Assembly: GCA_949152475.1 (NCBI GenBank) | Contig: OX424560.1 | Coordinates: forward strand, 6,014,001-6,078,000 | From: Terebella lapidaria | Taxonomy: Eukaryota > Annelida > Polychaeta > Terebellida > Terebellidae | Direction of reading: 5' to 3' | DNA: 64,000 nt | Shown here: piece after piece, positions 12,215 to 25,202 of the stretch | Position numbering within the stretch: position 1 is the stretch's first letter | Layout: every line of letters starts with the position of its first letter | The notes under the pieces: generated by a model | Seen by the model: the letters and a program-made list of their open reading frames with translations, nothing else | What the model was told of the DNA's origin: nothing | Database searches by the model: none | Program-made: the position numbers and the translations under genes

Positions 12215-12297
12215 GAATGTTGTATCTTGGATTTGCTCTTGTCATCATCAAAATCTTGCTGCATTGACGGTAATATGTTGATACTTACATTAGTTAA
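12215..12297 (-). repeat. Partial dispersed copy of the 362-bp repeat core
   Basis: Read on the minus strand it starts AATGTAAGTATCAA and runs through CAAGATTTTGATGATGAC, matching the left part of the repeat unit arrayed at 44779-47754. It breaks off after about 80 bp. Confidence 0.55.
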
Positions 12298-12398
12298 ATT
12301 AAATTAGAAATGAAACAAGGTAACACATTCAATTCCATTATATCATTCGTTAGGTGATATCGTTCCGCTTGTTAGACATGCCCACTATTTACAAAATT

Positions 12399-12595
12399 TC
12401 TTCGAGCGATTCAAGGGTAACGAAATTTAGACACACCACACATGTACTTATGAGGCGTCTTCATCAATCAGGAAAAAAAAGTTAAAAACAGATTTTGAGA
12501 AAACTTACGTCAAAGTCCAAAATTGGCCTTTTTTCGTTAAAAATGGCTACTATTTTGAAAAAAAAAATCGAAAATCAAAAAGGTTCGGTAACGTT
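12399..12595 (+). repeat. Partial copy of the mollusc-type repeat seen at 17.6-18.4 kb
   Basis: It shares with 18027-18240, in the same order, TTCGAGCGATTCAAGGG, AACGAAATTTA, CAGATTTTGAGAAAAC, AAAGTCCAAAATTGGCC and AAAATCGAAAATCAAAAA. It is truncated before the GACGG-rich end that the other copy has. Confidence 0.7.
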
Positions 12596-13234
12596 TTGAT
12601 ATATATTAACGAGTAAATTTTCTCGATCAGGACAGGGATACTGATATTATATCAGGGTAAAGATGACTAATGCTGTTTTATCTCTGTCGCCACACAGATA
12701 ATTTCCATCAAGAGACCTGAGGGAAATTCCGAGGCACTCAGCAGTGTGGAATAAATCAAGACGGTCGTGTTGCTCGCTCTTCAAGATGTACTCGAGGATA
12801 GCAATATTTGGATACAAGGCTAATCACGCTGGAGTGGATTCTACCATAAAGATGTATTTATACTTGTCCTTTCACGTGTCATTACAATTAGTAGAATCCT
12901 TTTTGTTGCCGAGAACTCAGTGTATCATGCGATTCTATATACATGTATTATTGCAATGTGCTTTACATGGAAATCGGGGTCATTCCCATGACAAAGATCA
13001 TGTACTTTCATGAAGGTCTTGTACGACAGTAACATTTTCACAGGAACATTCAGGCATTCACATTCGACAATCACAAAGTAAGTTTGTGGACATAGACCAT
13101 TTGTTTTATTTCCCAGGCCGTACCATGGGTTTTCAATCATTAAATGAACGGAAGGTATACCACTGAAACGAATTAAAATCCTGAAAATGGAAGGTGCAAA
13201 TATATGATATATATTTGCCTTTGGCTTGTCATTG

Positions 13235-13495
13235 GGTAATAGTATACTTGCCATTTATCCTATTCCATGGAGTTTGTTTCGGATTTCTGAATTATTTTCA
13301 CTGGTTGTTGGGCAGTTTTACACTTATTCTATCAGGTGTCAGTAGAAACAAATACATTCCACACACTGTCTGCCCTGATGATGCCAGTCTGCAGTTTGGT
13401 CGGGCTTGGTTCCAATCCCAACATGTTGTATGTTTATAAATGGCTGTCATCATCAAAATCTAGTTGTATGTGGTAATATTTTGATACTTCCATAT
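13235..13495 (-). repeat. Dispersed copy of the 362-bp repeat core
   Basis: Inverted relative to the array at 44779-47754. It contains the diagnostic blocks GTTGTTGGGCAGTT, ATCAGGTGTCAGTAGAAAC, ACACTGTCTGCCCTGATGA and GGTCGGGCTTGGTTCC, and ends near TGATACTTCCATA. The copy is diverged and solitary. Confidence 0.75.
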
Positions 13496-16400
13496 ACCAC
13501 TGTAACTCTTGAATTTTGCCCCAAAAAGATGGCAAATATGCATTTGAAACTTTATAGATGTATAAAATATGATAGGACATCATAAAATCAAATTAGTGAA
13601 AATGAATGTATTCCCATACGTAATGATGCACAAAAAGGGGGAAATTCAGTATTTCTCAGATTCATGACTGACTCCTCCGAACGCCGGTTGTTTCGACACC
13701 TCATCGGTTGTTAGAGAGGTAATGAAACTTATCATTCTCATTCTAGAGGCGTGGGAGGAATGATATTGTGCTAGTATATGTCGATAGCAGATCGTTAGGT
13801 GGGAGTTTGCCATGAGACAAGGGTGTTTCGAAGGGCTAACGTATGTTAAGTTTACAGATATTAACCCATAGACAATACATATTTGTTGTATGCTCGAAGT
13901 CAAAGACGGATAATGATTCAAATGAGCTGAAAACTAATATCCATTATCGTGGCAAAACTTGTGATATATCGATGAACAGCATAATCACGACTGATTAAGG
14001 CGGACATGTCCCCAACATCAGACGAGAGTATTAGCTATTTCTTGACGTAATATATATGATCCTGCTGTAGAGTATTTGGGTGTGTGACTATTCACTGCAA
14101 TATAAACCCACAAATATTTAAAAGTATTGCAAACTAGACTCGAACATACCAGGATAGGAAACGTGAACATCATATGCTAGTCTCACACAGACGCTTTGGT
14201 TCGTCTCTTTTTTTTTCTCTGGTGAAAGCTTTGGATTACCATTCGTACGTGAGATATTTCCAATATTTAATGGTTGGAAGAAGCTGGAATAGTGAAAAAT
14301 GTTCGTGAAAGGAACATAGGACAAACAAGACTAATGTAGGAGTTGTAAATATCTATCACGGCTAGAGGATGCTACAACTAGGGAAATCATGTCACAATCA
14401 CGATCAGTGAGTTACTGCAAATACTGCCCCAGAATGTGTGATTAATCTACGGCAGACTTAACCAATAAATATCGCATAATGATGAGGGTAGACTGGGGCA
14501 GTATCATGTTGAATATCATACAATTCAACATTAAATTATCATGTTGAATATCGTTGACAAGGAAATATTACCGAGGATACTTTTATACATGGAAAATGGC
14601 AGATACCATATATTAAACATTCAGACAGCTTTAGATATATCAATGGACAACATACTAAATATTAGGAAATGGACTGCACATGGCTTGTGATTATTGCTGT
14701 CATTTGATATTATTATTGTCATAAGTATAAAGTACCGGTAAATTATTGGCTCTTTCAGTACTATTATTAATACAATTATTATTCCGGAGCAATGATATGA
14801 GTTGGTATGATTGGAACCTTGTGTTTCGCACAAACTCCAATTTTTATACCAGATCTGCCAAGAAATGTAACTCTAGCCAAGCTAATGAAGTCATTATGTT
14901 CACTGCCGAATCAGACGTTCCTGTAACATCCAATACATTCGCATTCCTGCTGGCGTGCTCAAGACTGAACCACTCCACATTTTCTTTCCATTAGGGCCTC
15001 AATGCACCCATCGAATGGTGCAGGGTTGGTGACCTTGCCCTTTACATATATAACCTTGACCTTTACATGTATAAGATGGAAACATACATAGCTTCGAGCA
15101 ACATTTCAGGCAAAACGAGAACTAAATACAGGTGACACCTTTTGAGCAATTGAGCACTCTCTACTTTCAAATCAATGACAGTACAGAGGTTATCGCCGAT
15201 ATCACTCGTCTGATCACAAAGCAAATCTGTCACTTACAATATGCGGTGAGCTGACCACTAAGCCCATGGAAGATTATCGTTTCTCACCATAATGGAATAT
15301 GGTAATACACTCTATATGAATATGGATTGACATGGGTCACGTATTATTTTATCAGTTTAAAGCAACACGAAATTCCGGGAACAGGGACATTGATCTAATA
15401 TGGAAGATCGACCTCGGACCATGATACATGTCTCTTCTAATGAGTAATGTGTGGATCAGTTTGTCTGAATACTTGTCTTGAGTCGTTTGACGCTTGAGTC
15501 ACAACATTTTTCTATATACAATGTATAAACATGCATTTATCATCCATGTCACAGTCCTATTCCAGGAAGCGTGTATGTTTTTGGGGTGGCTGTTGATAAA
15601 CCATCAAAGGAATATACTGTAGATTAGAACTATGACTCGTGAGGTATTTATAAGATAGCAGGTGCACGAATGGGGATTGTTTCAGAATAATGCAATCACT
15701 CCATTTTTTTCGTGAGCTGGTTATATTGTATCAACGTTAAAGCTTACTATCTGAAAATAGATTAATTATTTCACCAGGAACGATAAGTTGTATCCAGTCT
15801 ATACCAACAGTGCCTATCAGAATAGGCGTTATGACTATAACGACATACATCTTGCAATGTCGTATATATAATGTTATCTATTTTGGACCAGCTACATCAC
15901 GAGCTATCGTAAGAAGTGGTTCCTCTGAGACTCTTTTGTCCTTGTAAATGGAAACCGGGAAGTGCCTTTCAACTTGTAGATGAAAAGTAATGTCTGGACA
16001 AATAGGTAAGGAGGAGCACATCTAGGACATGAGGAGTGATGCCCCCCAGACGACGGTCATTTACCACGCCATACGAATAGTTCTGCCACCGCGCATTTGG
16101 GTATTCTGATTTTAGAATACCCTATTTAACATACATATCGCACTACATCAGAATTGAGGGCAGTTTGTCCAGATTAGAAATGAAGATACATCTCGCGGAG
16201 AGAGTAATGAACTTGGAACTTATACCCAAGTTAGTATTAGGTATTGCGGGTGAACAAAACTGAGAACATTATCCAGTCACTAAGGCAAGTATCAGGCGAA
16301 AGCGAGACTCTGGAGACAACATAAGAATCGCCCATCCATATATGGTCATAAGGAGGTGAAATCAGATATACATGTGTATAGCGATGGTGTTTTGTGGTTA

Positions 16401-17639
16401 AGATTCAGAAATACCCACCATGTTTTTGTGTAGCACAGTAAATATTGCAGCATTGAATATTACTAAATTATTTTTATCAAACCCAATATGGGAAAAAAGG
16501 ACTAGAAATAGCATTTGAGCAAGCAATATTATATTAAAGAAGAATTTTGAAGTATTTAATCAAATTTTAGGATGCCAAATGACAAAGTTAAATTACACAA
16601 TTTTACGCGTCACCGTTCATATAGAAATATACATTAACAAATCTGCTAACTATTTTTCCAACAATTGCCACATACCCAAGTCTATGAGCCGAGCCTTACT
16701 TTTTTAGATTTCCCCCTCAAAACCATACAATGGATTTTTGAAGTTGACTCTGCTGTGAGAACTGAACAACAAATCCATCATGGCCACAGGTTCACTTCCA
16801 AGGGGACTACTTTTTTAACCCTTGTACACCTATGGAACATTCATTCATTGTCTGGAAGGGGAAGATGTATGACAAATAAGTTGAATAAGTGAGAACAAGC
16901 AGATATACTTTGTTTACAGGAATCTTGTGTGCCACATGCTACAGGCACCTGCCTGGACTGTGTGTGCAGTCATGTGTAACACACCTGCAAGGTGCACACT
17001 GCTTTCCTCATGTTTATAGAAGCTCAAATACTAGTACATGATGTGCATGTCAAGAACAAGTCAGTATACTGCTCAAGCTGTCATATTAATCTGCAATACT
17101 GAGGTTAAATACTAGTAATAATACACAACATATTTGCAGAACATATATATTTCTCATTATTAATATTGTAAATGGTTCAATTCTGCCAGGCCAACACATA
17201 CAAGAACATGTACACATGGTACAAGTGGAATTTATAAAAGTGATTAATTAAAAAATTTTATTTACAAAATTCAGTAAATTAATATACCTAGTATTACCTA
17301 CCCAGCATGAAACACAAGTATTAAAACCATCGTTAATTTAATTGTTGATTACAAGTTGTTTGACATTAGTTTCATTTATTGATTCACTTTTATCATAGGC
17401 ACACACACTTATCCAATTGGTCAGTTCATTCTTTTCTCTATATTAGTTGCCAAGAAAGTGGCTCATAATAACTGACATAAAAAAATACCAGCATTTGTAC
17501 ATAACCATAATGACAATATGCTAGGTCATGATGCAATCAGGCTGTTTCTCAATAAATGTATTTACCATATATGTTCAATATTTCAATAGATTCCTGTATA
17601 ATAGAAAAACAGTACTCAAATGCTCATATGAAAATTGTA
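13496..17639. other. Non-coding interval
   Basis: Four kilobases without a convincing gene. The only local structures noted are the 16099-16122 hairpin and a GAAAAGTAATGTCT-GACAAATAGG segment near 15979-16005 related to the duplication at 34378. A cysteine-rich frame follows a good acceptor at 16919, but it is too short to call. Confidence 0.35.
16099..16122. repeat. Short perfect hairpin
   Basis: Nine-base arms GGGTATTCT and AGAATACCC flank a six-base loop. It could be a small foldback or chance. No flanking duplication was recognised. Confidence 0.4.
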
Positions 17640-18441
17640 TACTGGAAATTCAATAATGAGAGAGATAATAATCATCATGTCCTGTGACCTTGAAAATCAA
17701 ATCAAATGTCAAATTAAAGGTCTACAGAATATTCAGCATTTATCATTTGCTGTATGTCAACAATTGATTCCTAAGCTGTAAAGTCGATAATAAGCGAGAT
17801 ATTAGCCATTTTGTCCTGTGACCTTGAAAATGAGGTCAAAGGTCAAATTCAAGGTCACGACAATATTCAGCATATATCATTTCCTATATGTCCACAATTG
17901 ATTCCTAGTCTCTAATTTCAATATTAAGTGAGATATTAGGCTTAATGTGTCCCATTATAAAGCATAGGAGAATTTAACATGGGAAAGTCCCATTTGGGCT
18001 GAGTTTGGGCCCAAAATGGCCCACTTCGAGCGATTCAAGGGCAACGAAATTTATACATGTCACAGAGGTACATATGAGGAGTGTTATGCATGAATAAGAA
18101 AAAAAGTTACTGAACAGATTTTGAGAAAACGACAGCCAAAGTCCAAAATTGGCCATTTTTCGACGAAAACGGCCGCCATTTTGAAATAATTGCGAAAATC
18201 AAAAAACTAAAAAATACCTCCCTCTCGAAATATTTTTAGGCATTTTTGTGCAAAATTTCAGAAAGATTCGATCGTAAACTTTAAAGATAAAAATGTTGAC
18301 GGACGATGACGGACGCCGACGGACGACGACGGACGACGGACGCAACGCCACGGCAATACCTTTGGTCCGATAACCTGAAAATGTGGACGGACGGCGCCGA
18401 CGCTGACGACGACGCGGACCATAGGTCCGGTAACCTAAAAA
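17640..18441 (+). repeat. Composite dispersed repeat with GACGG-rich end
   Basis: The first part (17640-17945) holds two imperfect sub-repeats of about 130 bp. Each contains TGTCCTGTGACCTTGAAAAT, a CAAA(G/T)GTCAAA(T)T box, ATATTCAGCAT-TATCATTT and CAATTGATTCCTA. The middle (18027-18240) is the block shared with 12399-12595. The end (18298-18441) is a run of (GAC)GG-type triplets followed by CCTTTGGTCCGATAACCTGAAAA and a second related copy. I recognise this general layout from mollusc genomes. No protein is encoded. Confidence 0.65.
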
Positions 18442-21400
18442 CATTGTCATTCAATTCAGCCTTTTTGCAAAAGTTCATGCAACTGCTTGAGGCATAGCAT
18501 CCCAGGTCCAAACATGATATTGTCAGGCATTACATGGAAATACAAACTCTCCACATGATATCTAAACCAGATAATAATGTTCACATCTCGGTATGCAAGC
18601 CACATTATATCTATGTAAATTAGTACTCACAGTATATCTGCAGCACAGAGTAGGTCTTTTAGCACATACATGTATCGACTTGCCAATATGTCCAATTTGG
18701 GTAGATACACATGACACAGTTTTCTTCGTCGCTTCGGAGACGATGTTGCTAGTCAGACCCACAATTTCAATCTCTGTAGCAGCACACACTTATCCAGCTA
18801 GTGAGTATATCCAACTGGGGATCCACTTCATGTGGCACCAATCAAACAGCTAAATCACATCACAGTGATTAGCTGTTATCGACATCATCAATAATACGGG
18901 TAAAACACGTAGCAACACATCCATAATATCCATTCTGTCATCTGGTGACAGAATCTGTAATCTGGTGCTCTGGTGATTGCATGTGTTCACATGGCATGAT
19001 GCAAGATGTAGGATTTAGAGACGTGGGTGGGGTTCATTGTCCTGGGGGGGGGGGGGGGGGCTGAACACCCCCTTCCCCTAATTGTCATGTGGTAGAGGCC
19101 TGCAAATAAAAAAGTAAAGTGAACATGTAATTTGTGAAATATTCATAAGTAAATTTTGGGTGTACAGTATGCTAGACTGGGTACATGTAGGATTGAAACC
19201 TGCAACCTCTGGCATGCCAGTGGAATATTGACACACAATTTTGACACACAAAACTTGACACACAATCTAAGTAGTGGCGGAATGACTGAAGTAGGAACCA
19301 ATTATTCGTGTCATGGGAATCAACCGAACAGGTACTCGTCTGTGATATTAGATAATTAGTTAGAAAGTTTTGGCTATTTTCTATGCTGGTACTATGTTGT
19401 AGGAACTAAGTATCGGAAATAACGAGAAGTACAGTTAATTTCAACAGCATTTTCCATGGAGTCGATGAAGCTGTTGTAGTTTAATGTCAATATTTCATGA
19501 CACATTTCGGGCCAATTTTTTGTCCATAACGAATGTTCAAATAGTGAAATATGAACCGAATAATAGCAATTTTGGATGCATCAACGAATGATCCCTAAGT
19601 ACTAGTTCTGGAAATAAATTTAAGACATACTAGTACCAGTAGATGGTCTACCCATATACTGTATGGTACCGGCAAAAATTATCAACAAAATGTTCATTAT
19701 TCAGTTCCTGTGCTTTTCTGTGTAAACAGACCGCCTGTCCTAATCAGTATCAATAATAAACAAACACTGTTTGTTGGTATAAGAAATAAACAAATACTAA
19801 CCTGTTGCACTGGCCAAAATGTGTGCATGTCCCTGAGTTGACAGACCAAATTCTACAAATGGCTGGCATCGGACCTTCCCATGTGCCGGACATGGCAAAT
19901 GATAGGGTTAACCACACACGTGACCCGCATATCAGTGTTGTTTACATGCTGGTCAGCTGTTGATGCACATGGGCTTGCATGTGATTTTTGTGACAAATGT
20001 TTACTTCCGATCGGTTCCGAGTCGGATTGAAGGGCAAAGCACATGTGTCCTGGAATGGGTTGCGTACGTGATATATTCACCTGCAGACGTTGACAGTTGT
20101 TGGATCGTTGTAACTCATTGGCGTATAACATTCCTGTATGTGAATCAGTCATTTTGGACTAGCTCAAGTGTTTTGATTGACGACAGTGCCTCAAAACTTT
20201 TTTGTTGTTTGGGAAATTCCTGGAAACATTCAATGCGCCATCTGGCGAATAGAAGTCCTGAGTCATTCGTTGCCCAATTACGTGTGCGGCAGCAATGCAA
20301 ATAGTCCCAGATTATTCGGTATTGTGGCATTGAAGAAATGTTATTTATCTGTGTATTACTTGAATTTACTTAGAGCATCTCCATTACAGCTCGAAAAGTC
20401 GATTATTATACTATTATTATTCCTGTTATAATGAGGCACCGATCAGCTGTTGGGATGTGTAATGATACAATGACGTATCATCTTGATCACGTGATTTAGG
20501 AATACAAACATGCCGTTTTGCCAAAACTGTTTTGAAATGTTATCATTTGGATTGTGTTTTTAGAACAAAATAACGGAACAACTGTTGTAATGGATATGTA
20601 CAGATGAAGAATACATCCCAAGGATTAATAGTAAGTGCCACAAACTATGCATTGTCGCCTATTTCAATGCAGATTTGTTACAGCAATGTTGCCCCCAAAA
20701 CGTGCTGAAAATGAAAAATGGCGGTTTTCTTGAAAATGCAGTGAGAACGATGGCAATTTCTCACGTACCTATAGAGAAAGTCAAAAATGTAAGGCTCGGC
20801 TCGAATATTACACAGATATAACTTTCTAAACACTGAGGTCCCTAGGGACCTGTCTTCACTCAGTTTGAGAACCGCTACGCGTAAAATTGGGTTTTGATCC
20901 GGATGGATCCAGACCCACATGGGTTACCAACATATTTTTTAAATGTTGAGAACTGACTAATCTGCTACCACAACCTGAAATTTTAGACCTAGTATTACTC
21001 AATAATTCATAACAAATGACTCCTTTTTGGTGCGGTTCTGCCCTGAGCAAAAAATGGCTTCAAAGATGGTGGGTCTCACTGCATCTTAATACAACAAACG
21101 AAACTTGTGCAGTCCTCTAGGTTCACATGGTCAAGCAAGGGCTACTGAGTACTGACCACACATACAAGATAGAACTCGGGTGAGTATTTCCTTACTACTT
21201 AGCAGTTGATCTGATCCATTTTGTATGAAGAAAATGATATGACGTACTTGATCAGAACCCATGGTTGTTCAAGAGTACAATAAAAATACAGGCGTTGAAA
21301 TGATTCGTCGTATGTTGATGTTGATGAACCCTCTAATGGGTTAAAAGAGTTAGAACTGAAAATTGTTAAATATTTATGAGGTAGCGGCTGCATAATTGCA

Positions 21401-24400
21401 AAATTATGCAGGGACCGATCTGAAGTGTACATTCTATCACCACGATTATGTAGAGGTACTGTTTTGTGTGGATGGATTGTTGCATCAATGCTACAGCTTA
21501 CTATATGTAAACAGATCACCCAATAGATAAGAAACAAAAACAATACCATTCCATAAAATGATACGAAGGAATTCTGCAAACAATTTATATTGAAAATGTA
21601 ATAAGTAGCGTGACATGTGACAATCATTTTCTAATCATTAATCAATCACAAGGCCTCCTGGTTCAAACTGGATTGCTAAATCGTTTGTTGCGGGAGTTGC
21701 ATTTCGGTTGCTTGTTAGTCGTAATCTATTTTCATGTTCTTTACCGCTGGTGACGCCCGACGCCCGTGTATTTATGTAGTCAGATATTCGGTCAGGCTTC
21801 ATGTCTTTCCAAACATGTTTCATATTTTATCTTTTCTTTTCATAATCAGAATCTTGGTCTTCACGATAATAGGATCAATACATACATCTGAAATGTCCCA
21901 TAATGTCTGACCTATCTGTGAAATATATATCGTCGGGGACGATACCTCCGAGTTCCTGGTTCCCTTGCGAAATTATTCTTGGAAGTGTCTTCCAACTCAT
22001 AATAGATAATAACTGATATATAGACATACTTGGGAATAGAACCATTTCTATAACACAAGTTGAGTTAATGTATCACATATATCAATATCTATCATAGCCA
22101 ACTTCATAACAATCAGAAGTAATGTACTTTGTCCCAATACTGAAAGTTAGTCATTTCACTGTCATTTGGATCTTTTATGGTCTCAAACAAAATAGCATAA
22201 TTATTACTGGTAAACTGATGCTAAACAATTACTGAATTCCCTGATGCTCTTTTATTTCGGTTGCCCAAAATAAGTTAATTTAGAATTCACTGCTGAACCG
22301 AAGTTTTTATGAATATCAGTGACAAGAGTTCCAGGCCTTAGCTATTTTTTTTTATTCCGTGCCAAGTTCTTCCCGGAGCAACTTGTCACAACATCGGAAT
22401 ACAAAAGTGAAAATTAAATACAAATTAAACCTTGTTTGATCCCCAGCATAATGGCTGATTACCAAATCTACAACTGCTAATTATTAATTGCTAATTATTA
22501 ACTGTTTCAATGAGTTAGCGATATTAACTGATTATTAGCATTACTACAGCTGAAAAATGTCTACCGGACAAAAGGGTTTTTCTGGTTTAGTCAATAAATT
22601 TCATCCAGTGATAGGTTTGTCAACAATGTTTCCCACTTCGTGTAATAATAGACTAGACTGATGCAATTTATTTAACTCACTCATAAAAAGTAATTTGTTT
22701 TGCACAACCACATCAGGCGTCATAACCGTCAGACATAACAGTATAAAATATTATCAGAATCAGTTCAAGCTCTGCCAGTTCATTAAGCTCCACATTTTCC
22801 TACAACAGGGTTCCATTACGCTTGACGCTAGGGCGTGTTGTCGGAAGTGATACTTTTGAGATCGTGGTCTCCGGATGCGTCTTCTAGACGAATAGCTGAG
22901 AAGCAACACAATAGTGATGTGACCAGACGATGTTAATTTACCACCCCCGTCCTGCATATTTACGACACAGTGTGCTACTCAAGACATGTCCGAGAGCAAT
23001 TGGAGCAGGTGAATACTGTATTGATCGTTATATTTGGTTGGCCGTCAGTGAGGTTTCATGTATTTTTGTCTCGTCGAGTATCGAAGTGGGAAGAAAAATG
23101 TATTCACAAAGCTAACGTATAGTCACATTCATATTTTATGTAATGATATTTTTTCGGTCATACGTAGCCTACATGTCACAGAGTATAAACTATTGAATGA
23201 ACTACAGAATACATCACAGGCATCATCAGCTTAAATATTCAATAATATGCCGTCGACACTGATAATGTCAGATAAAATGTGATACAAAGTAAGACACTGA
23301 TGATATATTATTCCAATAGGTATTCCTAATTTCTACCAAGTATACCTAAGATCGCTGTGACATCCACTAGAGTAGGAATAGGAACGACATCAATATCATT
23401 TGTGTATAAAAACATATACATTTAAGATGGTCAGAGTGCGCAAATGAACCCAAACAGAACTGCCCTGCTTAAACACGAAACTCCTTCTTTTGTCGAGTAT
23501 GATGTTGTACTCTGAGTGAGCCAATTTTAACGAATAATCTTTACAATGATATATTTATTCCAATATGAAATAACACAAGCCTTAACCGACTGCGCCAACT
23601 GCCCCCAATATCTATTCCCAACAGGAAATAATGCTGATGTAATATGAAGGATATCGCAAATTATGTATATTACATGACTTGTCCCACACGGCACATTATT
23701 AAACCCATATTCTATTATCCCTCGCCCTCTCTGTCAGTGTGTCTTCTAAACGTCAATTATAAAGAAGATGCATCCGAGTGAAACAATGACTGTTGTCTTG
23801 TGAACTGGACTGAACTTGGTTTGGGAATATCACGATTGAAAGCTATTTTCAAAATTACGTATTGTATTCAACTATGTTTGCCATGTTCATAGATATGGTC
23901 TGAAATACATATATCTATGGCATATAACTCGTCATCTTGTTGGTGGCGTAATTCCGTCATTATTTTTCGAAAACTATTGGAATCAATATGTGCTGACTTA
24001 GCTCAAATACATTCAGCATCTTGCTCCGATAGGCTTCAGAATCTTCCAAATGTACATTCTAGGTGAGAAAAAAAACACTCGTCAACAACTAATATGAAGC
24101 ATTTTTTAACCGAACGACCTTGGCTATAAATTGGTAAAACAACGGACTTGTCCTCGTAAATTATGAGTTATAAATGAGAACTGGCTTGATATCGCGAGTG
24201 CAGATCCCAGAGGTAATACTATCGCAGTCAATGTCTCCTACTCTGTCACCTCCCAGGACGTTTGGGAAATATTCCTTGGTTTCTGAATGTCGAGGAGAAT
24301 CTATTGACATAGGCACCATTTCATGTGATAATTGGTCACCAAGGTCTTTGGCACAGAACAGGAGTTACTATTTTGTATTGTTGAAGTATATAATGTGAAA

Positions 24401-24524
24401 GCTAGTGAAAGCTAATCCAGTAAAAACGCTATTAGCATTAGTGTTGAAATTATTATATGGAAAAAAAATATGCACATATACATTTATTCACTTACTACTA
24501 TGTCATATATTTAAAATAAAGTAC
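18442..24524. other. Non-coding interval left of the LTR retrotransposon
   Basis: Six kilobases without a supported gene. It holds a 17-base poly-G run at 19044-19060, a duplicated GCTAATTATTAA near 22475-22505 and several short frames with no domain. The stretch 19850-20300 is somewhat richer in CG and has overlapping frames on both strands, none with recognisable features. Confidence 0.35.
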
Positions 24525-24528
24525 ATAC
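24525..24528. repeat. Target-site duplication (left), ATAC
   Basis: The four bases ATAC directly precede the TG of the left LTR and recur at 30659-30662 directly after the CA of the right LTR. This length fits Ty3/gypsy integrases. Confidence 0.8.
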
Positions 24529-25092
24529 TGTCACGTATCAGCAACAGGAAAACAAACACATTGTATATTAATGAACTTTAATCACACTCAAAACATCAGA
24601 TACACACACACAACATGCATACACACGGGTCAAGAATTGCAAACAGTCCACGATACACAAATCCGCGGCGTGTGTCTCGTCACGTGGCGCCGTCTCCGCT
24701 GTTTCCTCGCGAATCTGTCCGTTACACAAGCGTAACTATGTCCACAAAATAGCACTGAATCCGATGACTTGTTTCCTTGTTAATTCCGATGTAGGCCTAA
24801 TGTTCATTCAATCATGATTTATAGTTTCCGAATATTTTCCATCAAAGTATATCCAGATAGCTTCCGAAAGTTTTAGCGATCCATTAGCGGTCCATGACTC
24901 GCCGTCTGCGCGGTCGAAGTCCCTCTCTCCCCAGCTCTCGGGCAGGCGGTGAAGTTTTATCCGCCCAACGCGGAATCCAGCAGCTCACACACTCAGGCAC
25001 ATAAAAAACATCAAAAGAAAAATTCTCGGCCGGGAAAGTTTTCTGGCCGGCTCGCGGGCCAAACACTCGCAGCTAACCACATATACATCACA
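24529..25092 (-). repeat. 3' LTR
   Basis: Begins TG and ends CA on the plus strand. It matches 30095-30658 throughout by eye. On the element's sense strand it contains a GATAAAA TATA-like box (rc of 24955-24961 region) and ATTAAA near the end as a likely polyadenylation signal. A 60-codon open frame inside both LTRs is probably not translated. Confidence 0.95.
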
Positions 25093-25103
25093 CCTCCCCA
25101 CCT
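25093..25103 (-). promoter_or_regulatory. Polypurine tract
   Basis: On the sense (minus) strand AGGTGGGGAGG directly abuts the 3' LTR. This is where plus-strand DNA synthesis is expected to be primed in LTR elements. Confidence 0.75.
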
Positions 25104-25202
25104 AACGAAAAAAAGTTGGAACAACTTTTTTTTACCAAGTTCAAAAAACCCTAAAAATTACAGGAGAAAAATCATCATCAACAACACATACACACAGAAG
25201 AA

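Noticed and set aside
16919..17041. Cysteine-rich frame after a good splice acceptor, phase-compatible with exon 457-511
   Set aside because: It would need a 16-kb intron and has no family match; a compatible phase alone is weak evidence.
19166..19232. Possible tRNA-derived SINE on the minus strand (GGTTTCAATCC resembles a B box)
   Set aside because: No matching A box at the correct distance, no cloverleaf and no second copy in the window.
19853..20304. Overlapping 99- and 114-codon frames on opposite strands
   Set aside because: No domain in either; overlapping open frames here reflect local base composition.
24884..25066. 60-codon open frame in both LTRs
   Set aside because: It lies inside the LTR regulatory sequence, is identical only because the LTRs are, and resembles no protein.
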